From Gramella sp. MAR_2010_147 (GTDB taxonomy: Bacteria; Bacteroidota; Bacteroidia; Flavobacteriales; Flavobacteriaceae), in assembly GCF_900105135.1 (NCBI RefSeq), contig NZ_LT629741.1:2767001-2831000 (forward strand): a stretch of DNA of 64,000 nucleotides, written 5' to 3'. Under the pieces are notes generated by a model that saw nothing but the letters and a program-made list of their open reading frames with translations, made no database searches and was not told the DNA's origin. Positions 56,706-64,000 of the stretch are shown piece after piece (the first letter of the stretch is position 1; each line of letters opens with the position of its first letter). The translations under genes were made by a program, and so were the position numbers.

Positions 56706-57347
56706 TTAAACACTCCTTAATAAGTTTAAGACTGAAGAACTTATATATTCTACTCCAATAGCGATCACTATAAATCCTATTATTCTTGAGATTGCGTTAA
56801 TTCCAGATGCTCCAAGAAAATTTACGATATAATGTGAACTTCTTAGCACCAACAACGTGGCCAGGCAAACGCTGAAAATTGCCAGTACAGCAATTAGTTT
56901 ATCATTCCACAAATCATATTCCTGGTAAAGTCCTATAAGAAATGAAATAGAGCCAGGGCCGGCAAGCATGGGGATTGCCAGCGGTGTGAGGGAAACGCCA
57001 TCTCTTTGAAAAGCATCTTCCTTTACCTTAGGTTTATCCATTCCTTTGTGTTTTGAAAAAGAACCGGTAAGTAGGGCAAAACCTGAAGTCGTGATAATAA
57101 GTCCGCCTGCTATTCTTAGGGAATCAAGACTTATTCCGAAGAAATTTAGAATATACCTGCCTGTAAAAAAGCTGATCAAAAGAATAACAAAAATATTGAT
57201 TGCTGTTAAAATAGACGTTTTTGATCTTTCTGCTTTTGAATCTTCTTTGGTAAGTCCAACAAAGATTGGAACTGTGCCCAGCGGATTAATTACCGAGAAA
57301 AGTGCGGCGAAAACATAAATAAATAATTCCATTAATTTTTTCAGCAA
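56706..57347 (-). CDS. MarC family integral membrane protein
   Basis: A 213-residue protein with six hydrophobic segments. SVINPLGTVPIFVGLTKEDS (about 18-37), LRIAGGLIITTSGFALL (about 76-92) and GVSLTPLAIPMLAGPGSISFLIGL (about 115-138) are the MarC/UPF0056 signatures. The biochemical activity of MarC proteins is not established; earlier links with multiple antibiotic resistance were not confirmed. The length is normal. It is convergent with a small membrane protein. Confidence 0.9.
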   Translation of the reverse strand: MLKKLMELFIYVFAALFSVINPLGTVPIFVGLTKEDSKAERSKTSILTAINIFVILLISFFTGRYILNFFGISLDSLRIAGGLIITTSGFALLTGSFSKHKGMDKPKVKEDAFQRDGVSLTPLAIPMLAGPGSISFLIGLYQEYDLWNDKLIAVLAIFSVCLATLLVLRSSHYIVNFLGASGINAISRIIGFIVIAIGVEYISSSVLNLLRSV

Positions 57348-57438
57348 AATTGCTTCAGCTTTCCTTCTGAAAAATTAAAATGAAATCAACTTTACGTTAA
57401 ACAAAACACCTCGAAATTTTAAGAATGTAAATTAAATA

Positions 57439-57867
57439 TTATTGAAGATCTTCAATTTGAGTTGGGGCATTATCATTTTTGTGATCAATGATCTTTTTGA
57501 AAAACTTATGAATACCCGGGGTGTCGGCCTTTACCTTGATAAAATGATGGTCTTTATGGATGCTGTATTCTTCTGCTTTACCTTTGTAAAGGTTCAATTT
57601 GTAATAAGGAATTACCAAAGCGTAAGTTTCTAATAGCGACCTAAACATCACAATGATGCCACTATTTCTCATTTCCACGTTGCAAATATTGGCATTGTTA
57701 TCCAGAATAAGAAGATTATGAATATCGATGCTTGTTGAGGTAATATGCAGTTTTGGGGACCCCGATCCTTTGAGTTTTACCCTTTGCATCAGCGTAAGAG
57801 GCTTGCCGACTTCTGCATTAATTTTTTCTGAAATGGCCGGGCGGTTATAGGAAATATTAACTAGCAT
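57439..57867 (-). CDS. conserved hypothetical protein of unknown function
   Basis: 142 residues from the ATG complementary to 57865-57867. A longer frame opens at 57993 but would add 42 residues and cross the argS promoter and start. The protein begins MLVNISYNRPAIS and has a regular alpha/beta pattern (ITSTSIDIHNLLILDNNANI, IIVMFRSLLETYALVIPYYKLNLYKG), ending in a lysine-rich HKFFKKIIDHK helix. No signal peptide or membrane segment. I cannot name the family. It is divergent from argS. Confidence 0.6.
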   Translation of the reverse strand: MLVNISYNRPAISEKINAEVGKPLTLMQRVKLKGSGSPKLHITSTSIDIHNLLILDNNANICNVEMRNSGIIVMFRSLLETYALVIPYYKLNLYKGKAEEYSIHKDHHFIKVKADTPGIHKFFKKIIDHKNDNAPTQIEDLQ

Positions 57868-57930
57868 TTCTTTTTTCCTAAATATAAGGATTTGAGTATA
57901 AAGCCTGGCGCCTAGAACTCCAATTCTTTT

Positions 57931-57938
57931 TATCTTTG
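57931..57938 (+). promoter_or_regulatory. -7 promoter box of argS
   Basis: TATCTTTG matches TAnnTTTG and ends 40 bp before the argS ATG. No -33 TTTG lies at 19-21 bp upstream. Confidence 0.45.
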
Positions 57939-57978
57939 CGCACTTAATTATTTGAAATTCGCTAAAAAGCATAGGAAA

Positions 57979-59757
57979 ATGAATATTGAACAACTTCTTG
58001 CATCAAAAGTAAACGAGGCCGTGAAGAAACATTATGAGGTTGAACCTGAAAATATCGAATTTCAGCCTACCCGTAAAGATTTTGAAGGTGATATCACTTT
58101 GGTGGTTTTCCCCATGCTAAAACAGCTCAGAACCAGTCCAGCGCAGTTAGCTGAAAAGATTGGGAAATATCTGGAAGATGAAGTAGAAGAAGTCGCCAGT
58201 TTTAATGTGATTCAGGGTTTTCTGAATATCGTGATTAGTGATCAATATTACATCAATTTCTTTAACGAAGTAAAAGATAGAGAGGATTTCGGAATTCTGT
58301 TACCGCAAAGTGATGCGAGCGGAATTATGGTGGAATATTCTTCCCCAAATACCAATAAACCCCTTCACTTAGGTCATATTAGAAATAACCTTTTAGGTTA
58401 TTCGGTCTCTGAAATTCTACAAGCTGCCGGAAATGAGGTTTATAAAGTGCAGGTGATCAATGATCGAGGAATTCATATTTGTAAATCCATGGTTGCCTGG
58501 GAGAAATTTGGCAATGATGAAACTCCTGAATCTACCGGATTAAAAGGAGATAAACTGGTTGGGAATTATTATGTAAAATTTGACCAGGAATATAAGAAGG
58601 AGATCGCTCAGCTAAAAGAAGAAGGAAAGAGTGAAGATGAGGCAAAAGCTCAGGCTCCAATTTTTGTAGAAGCTCAGGAAATGCTTAGAAAATGGGAAGC
58701 TAACGATCCTGAAGTGGTAAAACTCTGGTCTACTATGAATCAATGGGTTTACGATGGGTTTGAGAAAACCTATAACGCCCTGGGAGTGGATTTTGACAAG
58801 AATTATTACGAAAGCGAAACCTATATATTAGGAAAAGACAATATTCAGAAAGGTCTGGAAGACGGAGTTTTTTATAAAAAAGAAGATGGTAGTGTCTGGA
58901 TCGATCTTAGCGATGAGGGGCTGGATGAAAAGATCGTTCTAAGAAGTGACGGAACGGCGGTGTATATGACCCAGGATATTGGGACGGCGATTCAGAGATT
59001 TGCAGACTTCGATATCAACCAGATGGTGTATACCGTTGGAAACGAGCAGGAATACCATTTTAAAGTTCTTTTCCTAATTTTGAAGAAATTAGGGTATGAC
59101 TGGGCAGATGCGCTGTATCATTTAAGTTATGGAATGGTAGATCTTCCCAGCGGAAAGATGAAAAGTAGGGAAGGAACCGTGGTTGATGCCGATGATCTTA
59201 TTAGGGAAATGGCTGAAACTGCTAAGAATATTTCTGAGGAATTAGGTAAGCTTGATGGCTATTCTGAAACTGAAAAGGAAGAGCTATACCGAATAATAGG
59301 CCTTGGAGCTTTGAAATATTATATTTTGAAAGTGGATCCAAAGAAAAGAATTCTCTTCAATCCTGAAGAATCGGTAGATTTTCAAGGAAATACGGGGCCG
59401 TTTATCCAATACACCTATGCCAGAATCCAGTCAATTTTAAGAAAAGCTGAATTTGATACTTCGGCAGAGCTATCGAAAGATTTCAGTTTCCACGAAAAAG
59501 AAAAAGAATTGATCAAGCAGGTACAGTTATTTCCGGAAACCATTGCTTTGGCAGCTGAAAATCATTCACCGGCATTGATCGCCAACTATACTTATGAACT
59601 GGTGAAATCTTTCAATTCCTTTTATCAGAATGTTCAAATTCTGGGTATCGATGATGAAGCTGAAAAAGTTTTTAGAGTACAATTGTCAGGATTAGTAGCG
59701 AATGTTATAAAATCAGCATTTAAATTACTTGGGATCGAGGTTCCGGAGAGAATGTAA
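57979..59757 (+). CDS. argS: arginyl-tRNA synthetase
   Basis: A 592-residue class I synthetase charging tRNA-Arg. The ATG at 57979 (MNIEQLLASKVNEAVKKHY) is preferred to an in-frame TTG at 57952, which adds nine basic residues. The N-terminal additional domain is followed by the HIGH-type NKPLHLGHIRNNLLG and by SGKMKSREG, the KMSK-type site. TGPFIQYTYARIQSI and the C-terminal anticodon-binding helical domain (ELVKSFNSFYQNVQI) are conserved. The length is normal for the family. Confidence 0.97.
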   Translation: MNIEQLLASKVNEAVKKHYEVEPENIEFQPTRKDFEGDITLVVFPMLKQLRTSPAQLAEKIGKYLEDEVEEVASFNVIQGFLNIVISDQYYINFFNEVKDREDFGILLPQSDASGIMVEYSSPNTNKPLHLGHIRNNLLGYSVSEILQAAGNEVYKVQVINDRGIHICKSMVAWEKFGNDETPESTGLKGDKLVGNYYVKFDQEYKKEIAQLKEEGKSEDEAKAQAPIFVEAQEMLRKWEANDPEVVKLWSTMNQWVYDGFEKTYNALGVDFDKNYYESETYILGKDNIQKGLEDGVFYKKEDGSVWIDLSDEGLDEKIVLRSDGTAVYMTQDIGTAIQRFADFDINQMVYTVGNEQEYHFKVLFLILKKLGYDWADALYHLSYGMVDLPSGKMKSREGTVVDADDLIREMAETAKNISEELGKLDGYSETEKEELYRIIGLGALKYYILKVDPKKRILFNPEESVDFQGNTGPFIQYTYARIQSILRKAEFDTSAELSKDFSFHEKEKELIKQVQLFPETIALAAENHSPALIANYTYELVKSFNSFYQNVQILGIDDEAEKVFRVQLSGLVANVIKSAFKLLGIEVPERM

Positions 59758-59799
59758 GTGTAAATGCGAAGGTTGAATTTAGAGGTTGGATATTTCGTC

Positions 59800-59820
59800 A
59801 TGCTGCACTTGTTTCAGCAT
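59800..59820. repeat. small palindromic intergenic element
   Basis: ATGCTG (59800-59805) is repeated inverted as CAGCAT (59815-59820) around nine bases; the stretch from 59797 resembles a GTCATGCTGAACTTGTTTCAGCAT-type sequence that, from memory, recurs between genes in Bacteroidetes. Only one copy is visible in this window. Confidence 0.5.
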
Positions 59821-59868
59821 ATCAAATGAAATTTCAATTTTGAACTTTCTCTTTCAGCTTCAAATCAT

Positions 59869-59876
59869 TAAATTTG
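59869..59876 (+). promoter_or_regulatory. -7 promoter box of ffh
   Basis: TAAATTTG matches TAnnTTTG and ends 45 bp before the ffh ATG. The -33 box is not clear. Confidence 0.45.
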
Positions 59877-59882
59877 CAATTC

Positions 59883-59895
59883 GCTGCTTAGCAGC
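59883..59895 (+). ncRNA. short hairpin in the ffh leader
   Basis: GCTGC (59883-59887) pairs with GCAGC (59891-59895) around TTA, in the presumed ffh leader 26 bp before the start codon. No T run follows; the loop is tight and the role is unknown. Confidence 0.35.
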
Positions 59896-59921
59896 ACAAG
59901 AATAAAATCACAGGAAAGATT

Positions 59922-61250
59922 ATGTTTGATAATTTAAGCGATAAGTTAGATAGTGCCTTTCACGTCCTGAAAGGACATGGGCAGATAACAGAAATAAATG
60001 TTGCGGAAAGTCTTAAAGAGGTAAGACGAGCCTTAGTAGATGCCGATGTAAACTATAAAATAGCCAAGGAATTTACCAATACGGTAAAAGAAAGGGCTCT
60101 TGGTCAGGATGTTTTAACAACATTAAAGCCGGGACAGTTGATGGTGAAGCTCGTCAAAGATGAGTTGACCCAGCTGATGGGTGGAGAAGCTGAAGGTATT
60201 AATCTTTCTGGAGATCCTTCTGTGATTTTAATGTCTGGTTTACAGGGGAGTGGTAAAACTACGTTTTCTGGTAAACTGGCGAATTTCTTAAAGAACAAGA
60301 AGACAAAGAAACCACTCTTGGTTGCCTGTGATGTATATCGTCCAGCAGCGATCAATCAGCTCCACGTAGTTGGAGAGCAGGTTGGCGTTGAGGTTTATTC
60401 AGATGAAGGAAATCAGGATCCCGTGGCGATCTCTAAAGATGCTATTGCTTACGCAAAAGAAAATGGTCATAATGTAGTAATCATTGATACCGCGGGTAGA
60501 CTTGCAGTAGATGAGGCGATGATGACCGAAATTTCCAATATTCATCAGGCGATTCAGCCACAGGAAACACTTTTTGTGGTAGATTCCATGACTGGTCAGG
60601 ACGCAGTAAATACTGCAAAGACCTTTAACGAAAGGTTGAATTTCGATGGAGTTATTCTTACCAAGTTAGATGGTGATACTCGTGGGGGTGCCGCTATTTC
60701 AATTAAATCGGTTGTAAATAAACCAATTAAATTCATCGGTACCGGTGAAAAAATGGATGCGATCGATATTTTCTATCCTTCTCGTATGGCCGACAGAATC
60801 CTGGGAATGGGAGATGTTGTGTCACTTGTAGAAAGAGCTCAGGAACAATATGATGAAGAGGAAGCGAGAAAACTTCAGAAGAAGATCGCAAAGAATGCTT
60901 TCGGTTTTGATGATTTCTTAAATCAGCTTCAACAGATCAAGAAAATGGGATCTATGAAAGATCTTATGGGGATGATCCCAGGAGCCGGGAAAATGCTGAA
61001 AGATGTAGATATCGATGATGATGCCTTTAAAGGAATTGAAGCTATTATTCATTCTATGACTCCTGGAGAAAGAAGCGAGCCAAAGGTGATCAACGCCAGT
61101 AGAAAGAAAAGAATTGCCAAAGGATCTGGAACTACCGTTCAGGAAGTGAATCAGTTATTGAAGCAGTTCAACCAGATGGGTAAAATGATGAAGATGATGC
61201 AAGGTGGTGGTGGCCGAAAAATGATGCAAATGATGAAGGGGATGCAATAA
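59922..61250 (+). CDS. ffh: signal recognition particle protein Ffh (SRP54)
   Basis: A 442-residue GTPase that recognises hydrophobic signals and delivers ribosomes to SecYEG. The N domain (about 1-90) precedes G1 GLQGSGKTTFSGKLANF (about 107-123), DVYRPAAINQL, DTAGRLAVD and TKLDGDTRGGAAISI; the methionine-rich M domain (from about 325) has SKMTPGE-like HSMTPGERSEP and ends GRKMMQMMKGMQ. The length is normal. It is followed immediately by the left heptad array and the four-helix-bundle gene. Confidence 0.97.
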   Translation: MFDNLSDKLDSAFHVLKGHGQITEINVAESLKEVRRALVDADVNYKIAKEFTNTVKERALGQDVLTTLKPGQLMVKLVKDELTQLMGGEAEGINLSGDPSVILMSGLQGSGKTTFSGKLANFLKNKKTKKPLLVACDVYRPAAINQLHVVGEQVGVEVYSDEGNQDPVAISKDAIAYAKENGHNVVIIDTAGRLAVDEAMMTEISNIHQAIQPQETLFVVDSMTGQDAVNTAKTFNERLNFDGVILTKLDGDTRGGAAISIKSVVNKPIKFIGTGEKMDAIDIFYPSRMADRILGMGDVVSLVERAQEQYDEEEARKLQKKIAKNAFGFDDFLNQLQQIKKMGSMKDLMGMIPGAGKMLKDVDIDDDAFKGIEAIIHSMTPGERSEPKVINASRKKRIAKGSGTTVQEVNQLLKQFNQMGKMMKMMQGGGGRKMMQMMKGMQ

Positions 61251-61255
61251 GATCT

Positions 61256-61294
61256 AGTTCACAGTAAATTAGTTGACAGTTTGCAGTTATGAGT
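61256..61294 (+). repeat. left heptad array flanking the four-helix-bundle gene
   Basis: AGT recurs at 61256, 61263, 61271, 61278, 61285 and 61292, that is at steps of 7, 8, 7, 7 and 7 bp, mostly as NNNCAGT. It fills the ffh-gene gap and the last copy lies just inside the gene. It is the inverse of the array on the other side. Confidence 0.85.
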
Positions 61295-61660
61295 TTTAAA
61301 ACTTTATTGGCATATCAAAAAGCGTTTGACTTAGCTATGCAAATTTTTAAAATATCTAAAGGATTTCCAGTAGAAGAGAGGTTTGCTCTTACATCGCAAA
61401 TTGTAAGATCTTCTAGGGCAGTTTGTGCTACAATTGCTGAAGCATATAGGAAAAGAGATTATATAAAGCATTATAAAAGCAAGTTGACTGATGCTGATAG
61501 TGAGAATGCAGAAACCCAGCTATGGATAGATTTTGCTCTTGCTTGCAATTATATTTCAGAAGAAGAATCTATTAGTTTAAATTCTCAGAATGATGAAATT
61601 GGTAGACTAATCAATTACATGATTAATAACCCAGGCAAATTTGGAGTACGAGACTGCTAA
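61289..61660 (+). CDS. four-helix-bundle protein (23S rRNA intervening-sequence/Avd-like family)
   Basis: A 123-residue all-helical protein. FKTLLAYQKAFDLAMQIFKISKGFP, EERFALTSQIVRSSRAVCATIAEAYRK (about 28-54) and the AETQLWIDFALACNYI helix (about 74-90) are the signature of the family first seen in 23S rRNA intervening sequences, which also includes Avd of diversity-generating retroelements. Here it stands alone between ffh and folD, not in an rRNA gene and without a reverse transcriptase. It is bracketed by inverted arrays of 7-bp period, which suggests a small mobile or domesticated element. Members form pentamers in the Avd case; function in this setting is unknown. Confidence 0.88.
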   Translation: MSFKTLLAYQKAFDLAMQIFKISKGFPVEERFALTSQIVRSSRAVCATIAEAYRKRDYIKHYKSKLTDADSENAETQLWIDFALACNYISEEESISLNSQNDEIGRLINYMINNPGKFGVRDC

Positions 61661-61687
61661 CTGCCCACTAAAAACTGAATACTGAAT
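61653..61687 (+). repeat. right heptad array flanking the four-helix-bundle gene
   Basis: ACT recurs at 61653, 61660, 61667, 61674 and 61681, exactly 7 bp apart; four of the five are followed by G. The array overlaps the last codons of the gene and ends directly at the folD ATG (61688). It is the reverse complement of the left array pattern. Confidence 0.9.
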
Positions 61688-62590
61688 ATGACAATTCTCG
61701 ACGGTAAAAAGATCAGTAATGACATCAAGGATGAAATCGCTGCCGAAGTTACCAAAATCAAGAAACGTGGAGAAAAAGTTCCTCATCTGGCTGCAATTAT
61801 TGTAGGGAAAGATGGAGCTAGTATGACCTACGTGAATTCTAAAGTAAAGGCCTGTGAAAGAGTAGGTTTTGAATCCTCACTTTACAGACTTCCGCATACC
61901 GTGAATGAACTGGAATTACTGGATAAGATCGAAGAGTTGAACCAGAATGATGACATCGATGGTTTTATCGTTCAATTGCCTTTACCTCCTCAAATAAATA
62001 CTCAAAAGGTACTGAATGCAGTAGATCCCGATAAGGATGTAGATGGATTTCATCCCACTAATTTCGGGAAAATGGCGTTGGATATGACCAGTTTTATCCC
62101 TGCGACACCCTTTGGAATTTTAGAACTTTTAGAGCGTTATGATATTCCTACCAAAGGAAAACATACCGTAGTGATTGGGAGAAGTTATATCGTAGGACGG
62201 CCTATGAGTATTTTAATGGGAAGAAGTGGATTTCCTGGAAATTCTACTGTTACCTTAACACATGAATTTACCAAGAATATTACTCAGGTAACATCTCAGG
62301 CAGATATTATCATTATAGCTGTTGGAATCCCTGATTTTCTAAAAGGTGAGATGATCAAGGATGATGCTGTAATCATCGATGTTGGAATTACCCGTGTTCC
62401 AGATGATAATACTGAAAAAGGATACGTCATTAAAGGAGATGTAGATTTCGAGAATGTAAGTAAACGTGCCTCTTACATAACACCAGTTCCTGGTGGCGTG
62501 GGACCAATGACGGTCTCGATGTTATTGAAGAATACTTTACTGGCCAGAGAAAGACATAAACATAGAGCTTCAGAAGCTTTGAAGAAATAA
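61688..62590 (+). CDS. folD: bifunctional methylenetetrahydrofolate dehydrogenase/cyclohydrolase
   Basis: A 300-residue FolD that interconverts 5,10-methylene- and 10-formyl-tetrahydrofolate with NADP. YVNSKVKACERVGFES holds the catalytic lysine (about 43-58), GFIVQLPLPPQIN the folate site, ATPFGILELLERYDIP and GRSYIVGRPMSILMG the nucleotide-binding region, and TPVPGGVGPMTVSMLLKNTL the C-terminal signature. The length is normal. Its start codon lies at the edge of the right heptad array, so any native leader or promoter may have been altered by the element. A bidirectional terminator follows. Confidence 0.97.
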   Translation: MTILDGKKISNDIKDEIAAEVTKIKKRGEKVPHLAAIIVGKDGASMTYVNSKVKACERVGFESSLYRLPHTVNELELLDKIEELNQNDDIDGFIVQLPLPPQINTQKVLNAVDPDKDVDGFHPTNFGKMALDMTSFIPATPFGILELLERYDIPTKGKHTVVIGRSYIVGRPMSILMGRSGFPGNSTVTLTHEFTKNITQVTSQADIIIIAVGIPDFLKGEMIKDDAVIIDVGITRVPDDNTEKGYVIKGDVDFENVSKRASYITPVPGGVGPMTVSMLLKNTLLARERHKHRASEALKK

Positions 62591-62619
62591 AAAGAGGGAG
62601 TTTTTAACTCCCTCTTTTT
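62589..62619. terminator. bidirectional intrinsic terminator between folD and the DUF1232 gene
   Basis: AAAGAGGGAGTT (62591-62602) pairs with AACTCCCTCTTT (62606-62617) around TTT, with A and T runs at the ends, so it can serve both convergent genes. Confidence 0.9.
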
Positions 62620-62622
62620 ATT

Positions 62623-63036
62623 TTATAAAGCGCCACTTGTATCGCCGTGCTCCAATTTCCAGTCCAGATAACTATGAATATCTGTTTGTATAAATCTCAG
62701 GCCAAAAGTGATGATAGCCATATCATCTATATATCCGAGCCCCGGGATAAAATCTGGAATAATATCTAAAGGATTAAGCACGTATAAAAAGGAGAACGCA
62801 ATGGTGGCAATTGTAAACCACGGCACTTTGGTATAAATACCTTTTCTGTAATCTTTAAGCATTCCATACATCACTTTAGCTAGCTCTGCATACTTCTGAA
62901 GTACTCCCGAGTTATTAATCTTTTCATCAACCTCTTCTTTACTATTCATAGCGATGGTAACATCGTCATTGTCAATTTTCGTGATTTCAGATTTCACATA
63001 GTCTTCTTCTATTTCTTTTTTCCATTTTCCGAACAT
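62623..63036 (-). CDS. YkvA/DUF1232 family membrane protein
   Basis: A 137-residue protein. The C-terminal part with YTKVPWFTIATIAFSFLYVLNPLDIIPDFIPGLGYIDDMAII (about 75-118) is the DUF1232 signature, with one strong hydrophobic segment; the N-terminal half is charged and helical. Function unknown for the family. It lies 16 bp downstream of the AI-2E family gene on the same strand, so the two are likely cotranscribed. It ends at a shared terminator. Confidence 0.85.
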   Translation of the reverse strand: MFGKWKKEIEEDYVKSEITKIDNDDVTIAMNSKEEVDEKINNSGVLQKYAELAKVMYGMLKDYRKGIYTKVPWFTIATIAFSFLYVLNPLDIIPDFIPGLGYIDDMAIITFGLRFIQTDIHSYLDWKLEHGDTSGAL

Positions 63037-63052
63037 ATCTTTTTATTTTTTG

Positions 63053-64000
63053 TTATAACCTGTGGTGTGAATTCCCATATTCTTTCTTGTAAATCTTCAG
63101 AATTAGAAGAAACAAAGAGATTAATAATGGGCCGAATATCAGTCCTATAAACCCGAAAAGAGGGACTCCTACAATAACCCCGAAAAGTGTTATTAGAGGA
63201 TGAACGCTCGCAAGTTTTTCGAGCACATATAGGCGTATAATATTATCTGTAGAGCCTACTACTACAAAACCGTAAATAAGTAACGCGATGGCCTGGAAAT
63301 CATTTCCCTGAGCAAATAACAAGATGCATGCAGGTAAAATTCCTATTGCAGTCCCTATAAAAGGGATCATAGAGCCAATTGCCGTAATTACGAACCAGAA
63401 AAACGGATCTGGGACACCAAATATTAAAAAACCGATCAGAGCAATAATTCCCTGAACGATCGCAACCAGTGGGATCCCTAGTGCATTTGATTTTACCAGT
63501 TGATTGCTTTCTTCTCCAATGATCCTAAGATTATCTTTGCCTAATGGAATATAAGTGATCATAGAATCCCGCATAGATTGACGATTGGTCAACATATAAT
63601 ATAGCATGAAGTACATAATACCAATAGCTATAATTGCATTAAAAGTGCCTCCCGCTAAATTTTGAAGATTGGAAGATACCCAATTAGTAATGGAGGTCGT
63701 GTCTATACTTGAGCTGATGCTAAATCCAATTTCTGCTTCAATATTATTTAACTGATCTTTTAGTGCTTTTAGTACTCTTTCAGAATTTGCAACAGCTTTT
63801 CCTATTTTGGAAGTTAGCATAATCGCAATTAGGGTAACGGGAATAAGGATCCCTACAAAAGAACCAGCCATAAGAAGAGAAGCCGCTAATGGTGGTCGCC
63901 AGCCTCTATTAACTAATTTCTTCATCCAGCCCTTTAATATCACGTATAAGGTTACCGCCCCCAGAACTCCAGAGAGATATGGCAAAGTTTCTCTTACAAT
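63053..64000 (-). CDS. AI-2E family transporter (5' end outside window)
   Basis: At least 315 residues; the frame is open to the right edge, so the true start is outside. PYLSGVLGAVTLYVILKGWMKKLV, WRPPLAASLLM, several hydrophobic segments (GILIPVTLIAIML, AIIAIGIMYFMLYYML, IGILPACILLF) and the GVPLFGFIGLIFGPLLISLFLLI end are typical of the AI-2E exporter/UPF0118 family, which has about eight membrane spans. Members include TqsA-like exporters and other permeases of unknown substrate. It is followed by the DUF1232 gene in an apparent operon. Confidence 0.88.
   Translation of the reverse strand: MVRETLPYLSGVLGAVTLYVILKGWMKKLVNRGWRPPLAASLLMAGSFVGILIPVTLIAIMLTSKIGKAVANSERVLKALKDQLNNIEAEIGFSISSSIDTTSITNWVSSNLQNLAGGTFNAIIAIGIMYFMLYYMLTNRQSMRDSMITYIPLGKDNLRIIGEESNQLVKSNALGIPLVAIVQGIIALIGFLIFGVPDPFFWFVITAIGSMIPFIGTAIGILPACILLFAQGNDFQAIALLIYGFVVVGSTDNIIRLYVLEKLASVHPLITLFGVIVGVPLFGFIGLIFGPLLISLFLLILKIYKKEYGNSHHRL

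Noticed and set aside
57868..57993. N-terminal extension of the unknown minus-strand gene into the argS start
   Set aside because: The extension would overlap the argS promoter box and coding start; the internal ATG at 57867 gives a compact protein.
61289..61660. Diversity-generating retroelement
   Set aside because: Only the Avd-like protein family is shared; there is no reverse transcriptase, template repeat or variable repeat within the window.
61289..61660. rRNA intervening sequence
   Set aside because: No 23S rRNA sequence flanks the gene; it sits between ffh and folD.

Overview
The window is a chromosomal piece of a Bacteroidetes genome, most likely a marine member of the Flavobacteriaceae; a Gramella/Christiangramia-like genus is my guess from gene order and protein style, not a tested identification. 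The evidence is two SusC/SusD pairs, a type IX secretion substrate with a gliding-motility C-terminal domain next to a PorP/SprF protein, promoters with the Bacteroidetes -7 motif TAnnTTTG, few Shine-Dalgarno sites, and a str-S10-spc-alpha ribosomal supercluster without tuf. I see no rRNA, tRNA, prophage, IS element or CRISPR array.

Layout. 1-5750 (minus): a 1813-residue secreted repeat adhesin followed by a PorP/SprF gene cut by the window edge. 5933-16759: housekeeping and envelope genes: a TPR protein, mpl, radC, a deacetylase-like protein, a YjjG-type phosphatase, a lipoprotein, a beta-barrel protein, an acidic-linker protein, rarA, a rhomboid protease and rlmB. 16863-26806 (minus): two complete susC-susD pairs, each closed by a strong terminator. 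27126-44340 (plus): rpsL-rpsG-fusA-rpsJ-(S10)-(spc)-secY-infA-rpmJ-rpsM-rpsK-rpsD-rpoA-rplQ, 31 genes for the translation machinery, SecY and RNA polymerase alpha. 44456-53466: carA, two small envelope proteins, enolase, a GT5 glycogen/starch synthase, citrate synthase and a tandem pair of guanidino-group-modifying enzymes. 53463-57867: a BCCT transporter, an SDR/DUF2867 protein, a small membrane protein, a MarC protein and an unknown protein. 57979-64000: argS, ffh, a stand-alone four-helix-bundle (23S rRNA IVP/Avd-like) gene, folD, a DUF1232 protein and a truncated AI-2E family exporter.

Most of the window is conserved core genome. Three things deserve a second look. The four-helix-bundle gene between ffh and folD is bracketed by two inverted arrays in which a trinucleotide recurs every 7 bp. 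All five gaps longer than 50 bp inside the ribosomal cluster contain an RNA hairpin; one is a textbook terminator between rpsJ and rplC with no visible promoter after it, so it may be an attenuator. The adhesin carries three almost perfectly identical 741-bp tandem units.

Functionally, the ribosomal block, argS, ffh, secY and rlmB serve translation and protein export. mpl, the rhomboid protease, the lipoproteins and the SusCD pairs serve the envelope and nutrient uptake. carA, eno, gltA, folD and the arginine-family hydrolases are central metabolism.
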